A stretch of 64,000 nt of DNA, taken from Notospermus geniculatus. Taxonomy: Eukaryota; Nemertea; Pilidiophora; Heteronemertea; Lineidae. Position numbers and translations under genes: made by a program. The notes beneath the pieces were generated by a model, which had not been told where the DNA came from, ran no database searches, and was given only the letters and a program-made list of their open reading frames with translations. Where the stretch lies: the NCBI GenBank assembly GCA_002633025.1, contig NMRB01000877.1, positions 149,440 to 213,439 of the forward strand, given 5' to 3'. Positions within the stretch are counted from its first letter, which is position 1; the number at the start of each line of letters is the position of its first letter. This document shows, piece by piece, positions 48,501 through 59,964 of the stretch.

Positions 48501-48752
48501 AGGGTTCAAACGGATCCTCATTTATGATGAGCTGCTTTCAAATAAATCATGTCAAATTAATTGACAACTGCAATTTATACCGGGACATATAACTGTAAGC
48601 ATCAAATAAAACTTACCTCCCCCTGGGGACTTAACGAGGGAGCCAATTGAAACAGGTATTGGTACGCTGCTTGGATACTGTTACTAAGGCCAGCAATCAC
48701 CATGGTGACATCCAGTTTGTTGCCTAGCAACATCTTGTGTTGACATGTTAAT
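42588..48752 (-). CDS. FIRRM: FIRRM (C1orf112 homologue), C-terminal 13 exons
   Basis: Exons, all minus: 48752-48617, 48109-47958, 47620-47475, 47365-47293, 46886-46800, 46380-46235, 45988-45906, 45382-45238, 45091-44909, 44641-44414, 43830-43525, 43296-43111 and 42731-42588 (stop TGA 42590-42588). Every junction is in phase and gives about 671 residues. Landmarks are LYEYIITRLSAF, ALMAIDVWCLVARYGSAELC, LLLRRLFLFLAPEHQ, ALEAFSQFAEETPHE and SLPSWVFDDL, which match human FIRRM in order. With FIGNL1, FIRRM strips RAD51 from DNA and is needed for replication-fork and meiotic recombination control. The helical repeat-like composition fits. The other exons lie at 59965-61434 and 53551-53960. The exon ending at 43525 uses a GC donor. 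An AATAAA follows at about 42345. Confidence 0.88.
44731..44892 (+). mobile_element. SINE lacking the B-box segment
   Basis: CTGATAGCCGAGTGGTTATC runs straight from AGCAAGCGACAGG into ATCATCCCTGGCTCTTCACC, so GGGTTCGAATCC is deleted. It lies in a FIRRM intron. Confidence 0.8.
45551..45832 (-). mobile_element. tRNA-derived SINE, reverse orientation
   Basis: Read on minus it has ATAGCCTAGTGGTTATCACA, CGGGTTCGAATCC and the full tail with GGCCAATAATG and GGCTTCGGCCC. It is in the same orientation as FIRRM, within an intron. Confidence 0.88.
46085..46205 (-). mobile_element. Second, unrelated tRNA-like SINE
   Basis: On minus: GAGCCACGGTGGTGAAGTGG, CAGGTTGGAATCCCACTG and ACTTTGGGCAAGCCGC. The promoter-like boxes are tRNA-type, but the body differs from the main SINE family. 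Confidence 0.55.
46684..46775. mobile_element. MITE family F fragment
   Basis: ACCTGGCGAGAGGATTCCAC to GATATCGCCTGGTGTGCTGC; right half of the family. Confidence 0.7.
47738..47920 (-). mobile_element. SINE fragment, reverse orientation
   Basis: The 3' half of the family only (tail with TGAATAGCTTGAGGTGGCTT), ending before the tRNA-like head. Confidence 0.75.
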
Positions 48753-49053
48753 CTGCAAGTAAGTTTTAGCATTGGTTATGGTTCATGANGTGGACAAAAT
48801 CAGTGGAATGAACCAGCAATTGTGCTATTGAATGGTCTATTGAAGAATAAAAGTACATGAAAAAAGTCTGTCGTTTTTGAAAGCATTCAATGTACTTCAC
48901 GAACTATTTGAAAGCATTCAATGTACTTCACAAACTATTGTCCACTTTTATTTGGGTGACCCAGATTTGGTAAATCACGACTCTCCCCATATCCTGTCGT
49001 GTGGCCTGGGGGAATCATGAGACGATTGGCAGGAATTCCCTTTGTTGTGTTGT

Positions 49054-49156
49054 CTTGATGGCCTAGTGGTTATCAGGTCAGCTTAACATGCGGCAGGTCT
49101 CAGGTTCAAATCCTGATAATCATCCCTGGCTCTTCAGTCTGTCGCATGGGACAGAA
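49054..49156 (+). mobile_element. SINE 5' fragment
   Basis: GATGGCCTAGTGGTTATCAG, AGGTTCAAATCCTGA and CATCCCTGGCTCTTCAGTCT, then truncated. The same copy is at 62658-62760. Confidence 0.8.
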
Positions 49157-49954
49157 AGCCGGACCGCCCCCAAACTCAGAAGTGTCTTCAAGAAGCCCGA
49201 ATTTTGATATGACTTAGTTTTTGAAATATGAAGATATTATTGAAAATACCCAAGAGCCCATGCTGATGACACCTTTTTTATGTCACTGAGATTTCTGTCG
49301 CATCATCGGTGACGTCGGCAATGTCATGTGACGAAATGACGTCATTATGTCCCCCAAGTGCTCCTAATGACATGACACATCTTGCATGATGCCCGTCAGA
49401 CTTTCTGTTTCCCCACTGAACGGGTATTGCCTTGTTCACTAAAATACACAAATTTATAGTTTTGAAATTGTGAATTTCGTGGGCCGTGAAATCATTCTTA
49501 TAGTGCCATTTTTCACAGCCACGACTTATTCCCTTTAAACTAGGACGTGTAGGGACAGCTTTAGGTCACCGAGGATGGCATCAACAATGCAAATGAAAAG
49601 ATTACTGCAGAGATGTGGGAAACAGATGTCACTTCAACAATAGGAATAAACCCGCATTCATGAGAGAATAAAACACGTTCATCAGGAAAGATCTCTAATT
49701 GACTTCCCACTCATAGGAAGTCCCACGATTTTTTGTGATTAACTGGAGCAAATACTAGTGACGCTTGGACTAAGTTACATGATATGGTTCCTCTTGACCT
49801 GTTTATTATTCTTGACTGACATTCGAACATCGACTGAGGAAATAAACTGAAACGAATCCCAGATTCGATCGACCTCAATCGAAAATTTCCTTTCTTAATA
49901 AAACATGTCAATAGATGTGATTTCATTGGCTGGTTGTTTGAATATACGTGGAGA

Positions 49955-50105
49955 ACGAGACATAAATAAGTAGCTCAACACCTGAATGGTATTGATCAGT
50001 TGTAGATGTGCGTACGATGAGATTTGACTGAGCAATTCCAACACAAGAGAAGCTTACAGCTGGGGTATTTACCAAGTGCTACATACGAATACTAAGGACA
50101 GAATG
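49955..50105 (+). promoter_or_regulatory. Candidate promoter and first exon of beta-trefoil gene
   Basis: A TATA-like ACATAAATAAGTAG at about 49962 is followed by about 130 bp of leader ending in ATG directly at a GTAAGT donor. It is inferred from position only. An identical copy is at 63559-63709. Confidence 0.35.
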
Positions 50106-52343
50106 GTAAGTCACTTTTATTGATCAACTTCTTGAGAACCATGACCTGACACAGGGTTCCCAGTGGACCCCTTGAAAATAGGGGTTTTGAGGGTCTCACA
50201 TCAGTTTTCAGGGGTCCTCAATTACTCGTGAACCAGGGGCCATATTCTCGAAGCCTTCGCATTTTTTGCGTGCACGCAAGTCTATTGTTTGGCTGCACAT
50301 GCTCTATTGTTCACTGACTGCCTTACAATAGGTTTGTGTGCATGCAAAGTTGCAGAGGCTTTATGAATATGGCCCCAAATTTTCAAATTACATGGGTCCT
50401 TTCTTTGTATTGGGGTATTAAAAAGACACTCTTCAAGGGTTATCTCGAGTTCTGTATGACAATCACCAGCTTTTTGGAGCTAATAAGACTGCTGGTACTA
50501 CTCTATAGGGGAAAATGCTTTCATGTATTTCACGATTGGCAGGAATCACCTTGTTGTGTTGCCTTGATCGCCTAGTGGTTATCACGCTTGCTAACCAGCA
50601 GCAGGTGCCGGGTTCAATTCCCTGGCCATATGGCTCTTCACATCAGTCGCAAGGACAGTAAGCCGTGGTGCCTTGTAGGTACCTTTGCAAGGGCAAGTAA
50701 AAGACCCCATCCAAGTGAGGAACATGAGTAGCTTGAGACGGCCTCCTCCATACTTACCAGGGCCAATAATGCTTTGGCTTCGGCCCTGATGGAAACTATA
50801 CAGAAGATGCAGTATTGAACATTCAGTTCTTGTTTCCTCAGCTGATTTAACATTTCAGGAAACCTTTTTTTCCTTCCAGGAGGCAGGTTCGATCACATCT
50901 GTAACCGTGGATGAGAAGGTAAGGAGAGCAACTTCTGGTATTACATTCTACCTCAGATTGCAGGGCTCAGCTTGGTTCCTTCTGGTACCAGGACAAACTG
51001 GCTCGACCCGTCCACACTTCCTTGGCAAAATTGCACTGAACCGTGCTCAGTCCGGACCGAGCATGGTGAAAATTCCCTAGTGTTAAAGGGGCTGTAGATT
51101 TTACCTCTCCATCCATGCCATCATAATTTTTGCCCTTCCTGTTTCCAGTACATCAACACCTTCACTTACGATGAAGAAGATTGGGACATCCTGTTGGAGC
51201 CCATTTGTAGTGACAAAAAAGATATCTATGATTCTGTTCGGAAAATTCACCTGAGTGCCGGCAATGTCCCAAATGCAGATCGCTTTATCAAAGTGGACAG
51301 GAAGACAAAGACCGTGAGTGCCACAGGCTCAGCTAATGACCCATCAAGTAAGTACACCTCCATGAATAAAGTTGCTTCTTAAAGGCAATAGGTCACGGCA
51401 GACAAAAATGACTCTTAAGGATAATTTTGTGACCAACGAAATTCACAATTTCAAAATTACAAGTTTCTGTATTTTGCGAATTACATCCATTTTTTGTGCC
51501 CTCGTGTTCATACAGCAGTGCAGCCATTTTGAGGACTGCATGGTCACAAGTTTTGTGATCATGGCTGTGGTTAAGATCGGGCAGCCACTAAGCTCTGTGT
51601 GCACATTGCTTTCAATAATGGAAGCCTCTCATAAGATTGCCACATTTTCATGATCGCTACAATTCTTTTCAGCCATTTGGATTAGTGAACGGTGGGATGA
51701 TGGCAACCTACAGTTCATCACAGATGAAGCCCCTGCATTCATTATGTATGTCAGCAACTGGAAACTAATGGCAAGGGTAAGTTTTCATGGAGAACCACAT
51801 CAGAAACATGAACTCATGAACCTCCAACAATTTTTTTTTACATTTTTCTGTCAGAGCTGAAGCCATAGCATTACTGGCCCTGAGTACGCAAAGGCATAAG
51901 GTATATAAGGCACACTGCTTAAAGTTAAAGTTTGGGTTTATAGTCTGATCTCAACAACGGTACCTTATAAGACCCCTTGCATGGCAAGGGGTTAATATCA
52001 CATGATAGAAACACAATTCTTGGTGAATCAAGAAAGCCCAGTCAGTCAACTGTTAGTTGTCAGATAGGTACCGGGGTTGGGTACATGTACTTTATTTGAC
52101 CTTTTCAATATTCGCTTATTTTAACTTCAGGAACGCAACAAGAAAATGGATGACAATGATGACAGCACAAAATTCAACCCTAAATTTTCTAAGCCGGGGA
52201 ACCACTGTTTATTGGAGTCAAAGAGCACACCTGGCCTATTCATAGCATTTGACCACAATGGCAAGTTTCTGGACCAGAGGGACACGCCTGACTGCACTAA
52301 CACAATTGACAAGCACCTCCTGTTTCAAGTCTTTAAGCGCTGA
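50103..52343 (+). CDS. Beta-trefoil (FGF/IL-1-like) small protein
   Basis: Five exons: 50103-50105 (only the ATG), 50880-50918, 51149-51347, 51673-51776 and 52131-52343 (stop). Splice sites are GT-AG and phases are 0, 0, 1, 0. The product is 185 residues with no signal peptide and no membrane segment. The first ~60 residues are acidic (FTYDEEDWDILLEPI). The rest falls into three similar units: DRFIKVDRKTKTVSATG, MYVSNWKLMARERN, and CLLESKSTPGLFIAFDHNGK followed by LDQRD and HLLFQVFK. Length, lack of a leader and the final unit recall FGF or IL-1-type beta-trefoil cytokines, but there is no diagnostic signature. Another beta-trefoil family remains possible. It lies antisense to FIRRM sequence. 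Confidence 0.6.
50561..50797 (+). mobile_element. tRNA-derived SINE
   Basis: CTTGATCGCCTAGTGGTTAT, GGGTTCAATTCCCTGGCC and the full tail to GGCTTCGGCCCTGATGG. It lies in intron 1 of the beta-trefoil gene. Confidence 0.88.
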
Positions 52344-53265
52344 ATCATGAGAGTTTAACAACAACCGTCACTGCTACCCCAAAACATGAATGAGAACCTG
52401 AAGAGGCAGAAAACCAGCGGACATAATAATAGAGGAATGGGGAACCGGAGGAACTAACAATAGTAACATCACGACGTGGTGCTGTGAGCGGTGCAACCGA
52501 AGTTTCTTTTTTCTAATGTTATTTCCATTTATTTATGGCGTGAAAACAACCTTTTTGTTTCGGTCGCCTGGCATTAAAATTTTCATTGCCTTGTAGCAGT
52601 AGAAAATGTCTCCATTTTTCGGTGCTTTTGCCTTAAAATGAAGAGATAGGATGGCGATAATGGCAATGTCTTTACCTCATTATTCCTGTAGAAAAATGTA
52701 CAGCTCATTTTTTCATGACGCAACGTCAACACTGAAAATGACGTCAATGACGTCGCTTCGGTCGCACCACTCGCAGTGCCGACCTGTCGGGATAAACGGC
52801 ACGCGGGTTCCTCATTTTAACGTGATCCTGATATGATTATATAAATAATACTTGCACAAATGTTAATGTCATTTACCAATATTATTACTCAAGAATGGAC
52901 TTCTCCTGGATCAGAATATTATATGAGGCAAAATAGACTAATTTATTAGTGCTTACAGTGATGAGGCTATCGCTACCGAAGTCCGTTTCTTTTTCTATTG
53001 GACCCTCTTTGGTCTCAATTGCATGACCCTACAGGCAGCCTTCTCGTATGCATTTTGACATGCTCATTACACTGACTGGTTGGCATGAGAATCTAACTCT
53101 GACATGTATTGTAAGTACAATTGCTAGTGCCACCCGTGATGAAATGACCAAACTGATATGAGCCTCATACTAGCTAGATGCCTATAGGGTCACTTTAATT
53201 ACTGTGGGTAATAATTGCAAATCTTATGGGAGAAGAACAAGGAACCAGAAATGAATCATTATCTT
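52344..53265. other. 3'UTR and intergenic, no further gene seen
   Basis: It is downstream of the beta-trefoil stop. TGACGTCAATGACGTCG at about 52739 contains two TGACGTC (CRE-like) words. GGCAGCCTTCTCGTATGCAT near 53035 resembles transposon sequence near 8500 and 10310. Confidence 0.4.
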
Positions 53266-53487
53266 CATTACCTGTTACCATTCAGTAGTCATTACCTGTG
53301 ACCATTCAGCAGTCATTACCTGTGACCATTCAGTACCCGGTAGTCATTACCTGTGACCATTCAGCAGTCATTACCTGTGACCATTCAGTAGTCATTACCT
53401 GTGAGCATTCAGCAGTCATTACCTGTGACCATTCAGTAGTCATTACCTGTGACCATTCAGTAGTCATTACCTGTGACCATTCAGTAN
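53266..53487. repeat. 24-bp minisatellite ending in an n
   Basis: Units of GTCATTACCTGTGACCATTC plus CAGTA repeat about nine times, and the array stops at a single n (53487). The n probably marks an unresolved copy number. It lies just past the FIRRM exon at 53551. Confidence 0.9.
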
Positions 53488-53550
53488 CTCTTCAGCAATC
53501 AAAATGATATTTCATTCCACCCTGCATTTTTAAAGTAAACTTTGCCCTAC

Positions 53551-53960
53551 CTTTGGAACAAGTTTAGAATAGAGCACTGTCTCAGCTTCTTCCATAGCGA
53601 CACATGGGAGGAATGACGCCGTTAGGATCTGCAGGGTATTCACTTCCTCCTCTAGAGATGAAGCCGACTCCAAATATGACTGACTGGTTAAGGAACTTAG
53701 AAAATTTGAAATCTTACAATGAGGCAAGACACAAACACACTGCAAACTACTTGGCAGGTAAATTTACCACTCAAAAGGAGTTGGTCACATTTGCAAAGTC
53801 TCGTGACTTGACTGATTTCAGTTTTGCACTGGTTTCTCTAGGCTCCGGCCTCCACAATACAAAAGGATACCATCAATTTCGGTACAGCTGCTGGAAACCT
53901 CTCCCTGCAATCAGCCTCCGACCATGAAGCCACATCTTCTAGGAAGGATGTTTGAGACAT
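53551..53960 (-). CDS. FIRRM: FIRRM, N-terminal two exons
   Basis: Minus exons 53960-53871 (starts MSQTSFLEDVASWSEADCRE, ends PAAVPKLM, donor GTATCC) and 53679-53551 (SYLESASSLEEEVNTLQ, then ILTASFLPCVAMEEAETVLY, ends SKLVPK, donor GTAGGG). Both junctions are phase 0. The start is supported because the human protein also begins MSQ, followed by an E-L-SSW-EELCR-ELP block at the same spacing. In the protein these exons precede those at 61434-59965, yet here they lie downstream of them in transcription. About 60-80 residues expected between the two groups were not found. Confidence 0.75.
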
Positions 53961-53999
53961 TCCAACCAAACTGTTATTTTACTGTTCCACAGCAGAAAA

Positions 54000-55427
54000 C
54001 AGAACAGTTAATACCACCAGGTAACTATCAAAGTTGGTTACGGTATATTATACCAAAAAAGGTGCAAAAAATCCACTCATGACTAGCCAAAGCTGATCCG
54101 TATTGATAATCAGTCGAATTAGTCAGGGACTGAAGCTGATGTTTTCATCACTACGACAAATGCTATAATCACTACCACTGTATCAGTGCGAGCGGTACAC
54201 AGTATAGTCAGTAACCAAACTCAAATCTAGCCAAGGCCCCTAGGCCTTGAAGTTGATGAACCAGGACGTGAAACTGCAGTCGGTGAAGAAGAGCCAAGGC
54301 GAGCTGAAAAGAGAAGACCAAAAATCAATCAAAGTCTACCTAAGCTACACCAGTTAGTACAGCACGCCTAAAAAATAGCCCGGCGGCCAAACCCAAATCA
54401 TGAAATCCAAATTTGACACAAAATGACACAACACCACCACTAGGCCTAATCATCAGTACCCTAGCTAGGCGGCCTTAGGAGGGGGACCTCCCGTCCCGTA
54501 TGCCCAAAACCAAGGCTGAAAAGTCAGGATGACCAAACCTGCTGATTTCTTGCAGCTTTGGACGTGGTCCCAGAACTGTGTCCGAAAATAGGTAGGGCCT
54601 AGCCATGTGCAATGATAGCACTTTTGCCCGAGGCCGCGTGTATTTTACTGACAATCGAATGTCGGAAACCACTGATAACATTTTTTCGTCTTGGCCATCC
54701 GTAGGCCTAATTACTATAAATCATACTTGGGTACATTAGTGAGAAATGAGAACTCTTTCTTCACTGTAGGCCTACGGGCAATTGAAACTTGGATTGATTA
54801 AAGTGCTTGCCTAATCAGAAACATCATTCAAATATTCCGCGTTCTGTCCCAAAGGTCCGTCCGCCATTGATTCTGTGGATCAGTCCATTATCGACACGGG
54901 GGCCAATGAGTACAGTGGTCCAACCTCGTCCCCAGTCACCAAAGTCTGTCCACGTTTCATTAGCCAACTAGGCGAATGGTTTTGGCCCCAAAAACTTCTT
55001 TGAAGAGAAGTCACAATGTAATACAGCGAGCGAAATTCTGTGCCGAAAAGTCTACCGTATCTTATGCGTTTTGATGTGAGTGTTTCCATGAACGAGTTTC
55101 AGTGCAGGAGTCCCGTTGCGGAAAAAAAGCCGGTCTCGAATCGATATTTCTGAGTCGCATCATAAAAATCATGAAATGCGGAGTGCAACGGCACTGCAGA
55201 GGAGTTTGATTTCTCGCGTACTGGGCCAGATGTCATCAAAACTAGTAGTTTTGATCGGGTCAAAAAATCATGCATTTTGCTGTTGTTCTTTATTTCGAGC
55301 CATGTTGCAGGCGGCGACGCAGATTGTCCACAAACGGCCGGCTGCAATAGGCTTACCAATTCCGCGACACGCAAATGAATCGCATCAGCCAAATCTGGTC
55401 TGCTAAGGTACTCCGTGACGTCGCTAG
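54000..55427. other. FIRRM upstream region
   Basis: No coding exon confirmed. On minus, TGACGTCGC at about 55415-55425 is CRE-like and is followed by a GTAAGC donor at about 55352. This could be a FIRRM 5'UTR exon and promoter. The frame reading ADAIHLRVAEL there has no ATG. Confidence 0.35.
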
Positions 55428-55620
55428 TAACCTACTTATAGACCAGTGGAGCCAAGGTAGTCATGTTTGGTATCAAATGAAAGCTAATGAAGTGTACGTT
55501 TGAACTGACCTACTTCCATGACCTAGTAACCTACTTATAGACCAGTGGAGCCAAGGTAGTCATGTTTGGTATCAAACTAAAGCTAATGAAATGGAGGTTT
55601 GAATTGACCTACTCCCATCA
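55428..55620. repeat. Two-copy ~98-bp tandem repeat
   Basis: GTAACCTACTTATAGACCAG to TGACCTACTTCCATG is followed by a second copy with a few changes. A smaller doublet, GGTTTTAAAGGATAGGAAG, is at about 55756-55800. Confidence 0.85.
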
Positions 55621-56310
55621 TGCATCAGTTGAACATTTTCTTCCATACATCATAAACACGTCAGCTAAGCATCCAGGACCATGGCCCTCGTTTGTTTTCA
55701 AAAAACTGCAAGAGTGATAAAATTGTAGGCTGGGATGCTTGAATTAAAAACAACACAGGTTTTAAAGGATAGGAAGCAGGTTTTAAAGGATAGGAAGTAG
55801 TTTTTATTTCAATTCATACCTATTACATTTGGAATTGTCCTCAGGTTGCCATGGTAACATACATCTCCACTCAATAAAATTTTTTTTAAAACCTCCTGCT
55901 CTCCTCAGAAAATTGACAATGGAAGGATACTGACCAACTATTTTTTACATGGCCTCAGACAGATTTCTTTGTAAGAATGTAAGTCAGATGAAATTCTCTG
56001 ATCCACTTGAATCCATCTTACGCATTTTCTACTGTTCATCAACACCAACGTCACGGGCGCAGCAAGCATGGAGGAAGATATGCCATGAAAATGGCAGTGT
56101 TCTTTACATGATTAACAACGGCACATACATATAAGTAACCCGACAACTGATGATAACCCGTGAACCAGTATGTCGTTCAACAACATAGGCATGCACAAAT
56201 TTATAGAATACAAAGATACAAGTCCCTTAGCGACATTCCTGAATGAATTATATCTGATATTACAATTCATAGACTTTGTTTCCACATGGACGTTCACTTG
56301 ATGAAAATCA

Positions 56311-58023
56311 CTATAAACTTGAACCTCCTGCTTTGGTCATTGATTCAATAGGTTCTTGTTTCTTCAGAGAGTCTCTTGATTTCCAGTCAGCAATATCCAT
56401 GGCCTCCTCCCCATTTGAGTCCTTGGTTCCCTGCAATTAGAACATGCAATTGCAATAACTATACTACAGTTCGTTCCATATTGACTTGCCGTGTGGTTTT
56501 TGGTCGATATTTCCGGAAACCCTGGGGCAAATTTGACATACCACACATCAATCGACTTGTCGACTAGGTTATGGAGAAATTGGCCATAAACCCTGGGCCG
56601 AGTAGTGGGGTGAAGAGAAACCATTCACATACACAACAGTTCATACCTTCTCCAAGGCGGAATCTTGTTTCTTTTTCCATGTAAGGCATTTCTTGATCTC
56701 GCGTCCGATCTCACGGGCCATGGGTGGCGGGACAGCGTTGCCAACCTGTAATAGTCAAACAAATCAGAACTTTAATATTGATGCACTCATGACTGGCTAA
56801 AAGAGCAGGCAAAAATATGCACTTAATAGCTCTTTTTACCTGAGGAAGGTTGAAGCCAGCTCTGAAACAGTCCAAGATCAGTCACGATGATTTTCATCGT
56901 GTAGAATAAATCCCAAACTGGATCAAACCAAATTGGCTCGATGCACGTTTGCACCGCAGTCTCGGACCAGTTCAGGAAGGATAGAACCACTGGTTCAAGG
57001 AGACCAGTCTGAAACGTTCTTACGTAAAACTAGCCAATATCCCTGCACTCTTCATTGGCTGTGGTAGTTGGGTTTTCCTGGACCGCCACACAATTATTTA
57101 TGCATATCCAATATCTAATATTCATCACTTACGTCCTATGTAAGAGACTTACCTGACGATGCCTGTCCAAGATATTACCGTAGAATCTGTAAGTGTCAGG
57201 AAAGCCTTGTGACCTCGCACATTCCCTTACACTGACAACGCGGTGCTGCTCTGGATGGAGAACCCTCCCCTGCTTTCCCATTGGCTCAGGATTTGTCACC
57301 GTCGTACTGAAGAATCCATCCCATTGGAGACGACCGTAAAGCCCCGCCCAGTGGTTGTGACGATTACCAGTATGAGGCAGGCACCATGGGATCAATGTGC
57401 CAAACTGACGATCCATCGAGTCACATGATCCTTTTCCAGTCGCACATTGGCAGACGCCGCGAAGGTTCCCAGTTGCAGAACGCCCGTTCTGTTTATCATG
57501 ATGAGTGTAGCGCCTTGTAAGAGAGAAAGAATGGTTAGAAATGGAATATCTTGTATTTTTATTGATTTCCATCAGGACCAAAGCCAGAGCATTATTGACC
57601 TTGTTAAGTATGGAAGAGGTCATCATATTTCTCACTTGGATGAGATCTTTTACTTGCCCTTGCAACCTAACGGCACAAGGTACAAGGCACCACGGCTTAC
57701 TGTCCCATGCGAAAGACGTGTAGAACCAGGGATGATTAATCCCATATGGCCCGGGATTCAAACGCGGAACATGCACCTTGATCAGCGGACAACCACTCTG
57801 CTTCTGAAAATGTTGCAAATATTGCGTGATTATGGCAAAACGATTATTTTACTTACAGTTTTTTAGTCCGTGTTCCGTCCGACATTCTGACCTCACGATT
57901 GGGTAAATCTCGCCAATCAGCACCAGGAAATGTTGGGATATGTTGCATACGAGCGTGAACGAGGGGGTTCATGTCCTTACAGATGTGGTCTCGGAGGATT
58001 GGCTGGTGTTGTGAGCCTCGGAT
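56311..58023 (-). CDS. DNMT1: DNMT1, last four exons only
   Basis: Minus exons 58023-57857, 57513-57153, 56745-56647 and 56430-56311 (stop TAG), with junction phases 2, 0, 0. The protein reads [17 protein letters not shown] and [16 protein letters not shown], then [17 protein letters not shown] and [20 protein letters not shown]. Next come [15 protein letters not shown] (motif IX) and [13 protein letters not shown] (motif X). This is the C-terminal part of the maintenance CpG methyltransferase, including the end of the target recognition region; the order matches vertebrate DNMT1 closely. The catalytic PC loop and cofactor motifs I-VIII should lie upstream, above 58023, but no such exon appears before the FIRRM exons at 59965, so the gene is cut here. 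Confidence 0.93.
57550..57795 (-). mobile_element. tRNA-derived SINE, reverse orientation
   Basis: On minus: CGGGCCATATGGGATTAATC, CATCCCTGGTTCTACACGTC, AAAAGATCTCATCCAAGTGA and an A-rich end GGAAATCAATAAAAATACAA. The tRNA head is partly degraded. It lies in a DNMT1 intron. Confidence 0.8.
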
Positions 58024-58305
58024 CTGACAAATATAGGCAATCAAATGAGAAATTTCATAAATGATCAAAACTCATATTTACTACATCTACATGTAAATAT
58101 AGGCCCTAGGCCTTTATCGCGGGCAATATGGGTTTTTTGGCCCAAAGAAACATGTTCTCCAAATTCCTTGAGGAATGTATTGACTTTCTACCAATATACG
58201 TATAAGTATGAGTTTGGGACAGATGAGTATGACACGTCACCAAAACTTAGGATACCTTCCTACACATTGAGTTGTCTTTCACCTTCAGTTTGGTCTGAAT
58301 GCAAG

Positions 58306-58510
58306 TTTCCGCCAGAAAAAAGAGGGTACGGACAAAAAAAATTTTGAAAAAAAAATTTTTTCTAAAAAAAATTTTATTGAAAAAAAACCAAGTCTCATCA
58401 GGGTTTCCACCAGAAAAAAAATGAGGGTACGGAGAAAAAAATTTTTGTGAAAAAAATATTTTTTGTGGAAAAAAATTTTTTGGTGAAAAAATATTTTTTG
58501 TGAAAAAAAG
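58306..58510 (+). mobile_element. Two nested left ends of MITE family A
   Basis: AGTTTCCGCCAGAAAAAAGA (58308) and CAGGGTTTCCACCAGA (58399) are both left ends followed by A/T homopolymers. Neither has the conserved right half. It could be a tandem insertion or a misjoined low-complexity tract. Confidence 0.75.
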
Positions 58511-59964
58511 CCATTTCCAATCGTAGATTGGAATTATCTTTATGGCCCACGCCAGACTAATTACCCTAACTCCTTATCCCTCGGTTGCTACCCCCCACAC
58601 AAAGTGTTCGCGACCGTGAAACCTTTGTTAACAGGCGTGTACGTTTAGCATGTAGTTCTATGTGATTGCAGCCTTATGGTCAAAAGTACGCTCAAATTAG
58701 GCTTAATTGGGCTCTAACTCAACCTTAACATGCAGTAACGTGAGGTGTCGAGGGCGACACTTAGTACTTGGTTGCAGCATGTCCCAACAGACTTTTAGGT
58801 TGTAAATTAGGGCAGAGATAGGGCTGAAATCAAAGCTAGGGCGTTCTCCTTCTCCAATTCCTCCCTATGTGACAATGTGAAACTTCATGGAAGAGTGTGT
58901 GTTAAGGTGGAACAAGGATGATTTTGAGCATTTAGACCTAATTTGGAAACACTTTTGACCACCTCTAATTTGGGCACATATCAAATTCATTAGGCCTTCT
59001 ACAATGTACGGCCTCGCCACCACGTAATCAAAAGTCCTGCAACATCATTCATCATGATGCTTTTTTTAACTCATTAATCAGTTCCTGATGCAAAACTGTC
59101 ACGGTTTGATACCTTTCAAGTTTTTTTCCATCAATCTAATGATTTGAGGTTGTTAATAACTGATACGTTGAAAAACGTGTCACATTGTTATGATTTATAA
59201 ATGCCATTAATAGAAGTATAATGACATCGACATTACCAACAATCCATTAACACCTCAGATGCCTTAAGTTATTAAACCGGATCCATTTATAAACAACAAC
59301 AAAGGCGTGGGAAATATTGCTAACAATTTTTGATTGAATTAGCAACAGCTTTTATTTATTGTTGGTACACAGTTCAGTTGGTTCAGACAAATTCTGAAAG
59401 TGTTTTTATAAGTTTTGCTTGTCAGCTTATCCCGCAGTGACGCAGAAAAGATAAATGTCGTCCTGGGTACACATAAACTATACCCAGGATAACATTTTGT
59501 ACCCTTTCAGCCAAGTGATAAAGACCAACATTGACAGTAGTGACGTTTGCAGACCTGACGAAATACGTCGTACAAAATATGAAATTTGGCTTCACTTCCA
59601 GAACCAAACGTTTTTCTGGGGATGGTAGGTGCCACAAATGTCCCCGTTTCCAGTGAGTTTTATGGCATATCATCTAAGACCGATAGTTACGGTGCACCTT
59701 GAATTTTTTAATTTCCACTTCGAAGCTGCAACAGATGAATTTGATGACTTAAAGTACACCGTAACTCATTCAGTCTTGCAGCAGGTGGAGCTTCTTGCAC
59801 AGGTGGTATTTGTGGGACTAACCACCTGCTGAAATACATTAGATCATGGAAATGAAGTTGAATTTCATATTTCGTAGTTTGTGCTTCGTCAGATTTGCAA
59901 AACCTCACCAGTTTTTGGCAGTTTACTGAGATGAATGTTTTATTCAGTGGTAGAGTGATGTTAC
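58511..59964. other. No gene seen
   Basis: 1.4 kb without a recognisable exon on either strand. The missing DNMT1 exons should be here if the assembly were continuous. An imperfect inverted pair around CAGCAGGTGG and CCACCTGCTG lies at 59780-59830. Confidence 0.5.

Larger units (their letters stand above)
48790..50396. repeat. 1.6-kb direct duplicate R, copy 1
   Basis: It begins right after the single n at 48789 and recurs at 62394-64000. The second copy is cut by the window end. By eye I find two base differences (49346/62950 region and 49675/63279 region). It contains a SINE fragment (49054-49156) and the promoter and first exon of the beta-trefoil gene. Confidence 0.95.

Noticed and set aside
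53266-53487. CRISPR-like array
   Set aside because: Direct 24-bp tandem units without spacers in an animal genome; a minisatellite.
53604-53927. Plus-strand 107-codon frame
   Set aside because: It is antisense to the two FIRRM N-terminal exons, whose splice sites and protein similarity are on the minus strand.
55099-55392. Minus frame reading ADAIHLRVAEL as FIRRM N-terminus
   Set aside because: It begins at TTG, and the in-phase ATG-started FIRRM N-terminus is at 53960. At most it is a 5'UTR exon.
57129-57818. 229-codon minus-strand frame taken as one exon
   Set aside because: Only 57513-57153 is DNMT1; the upstream part is SINE sequence before the AAG acceptor.
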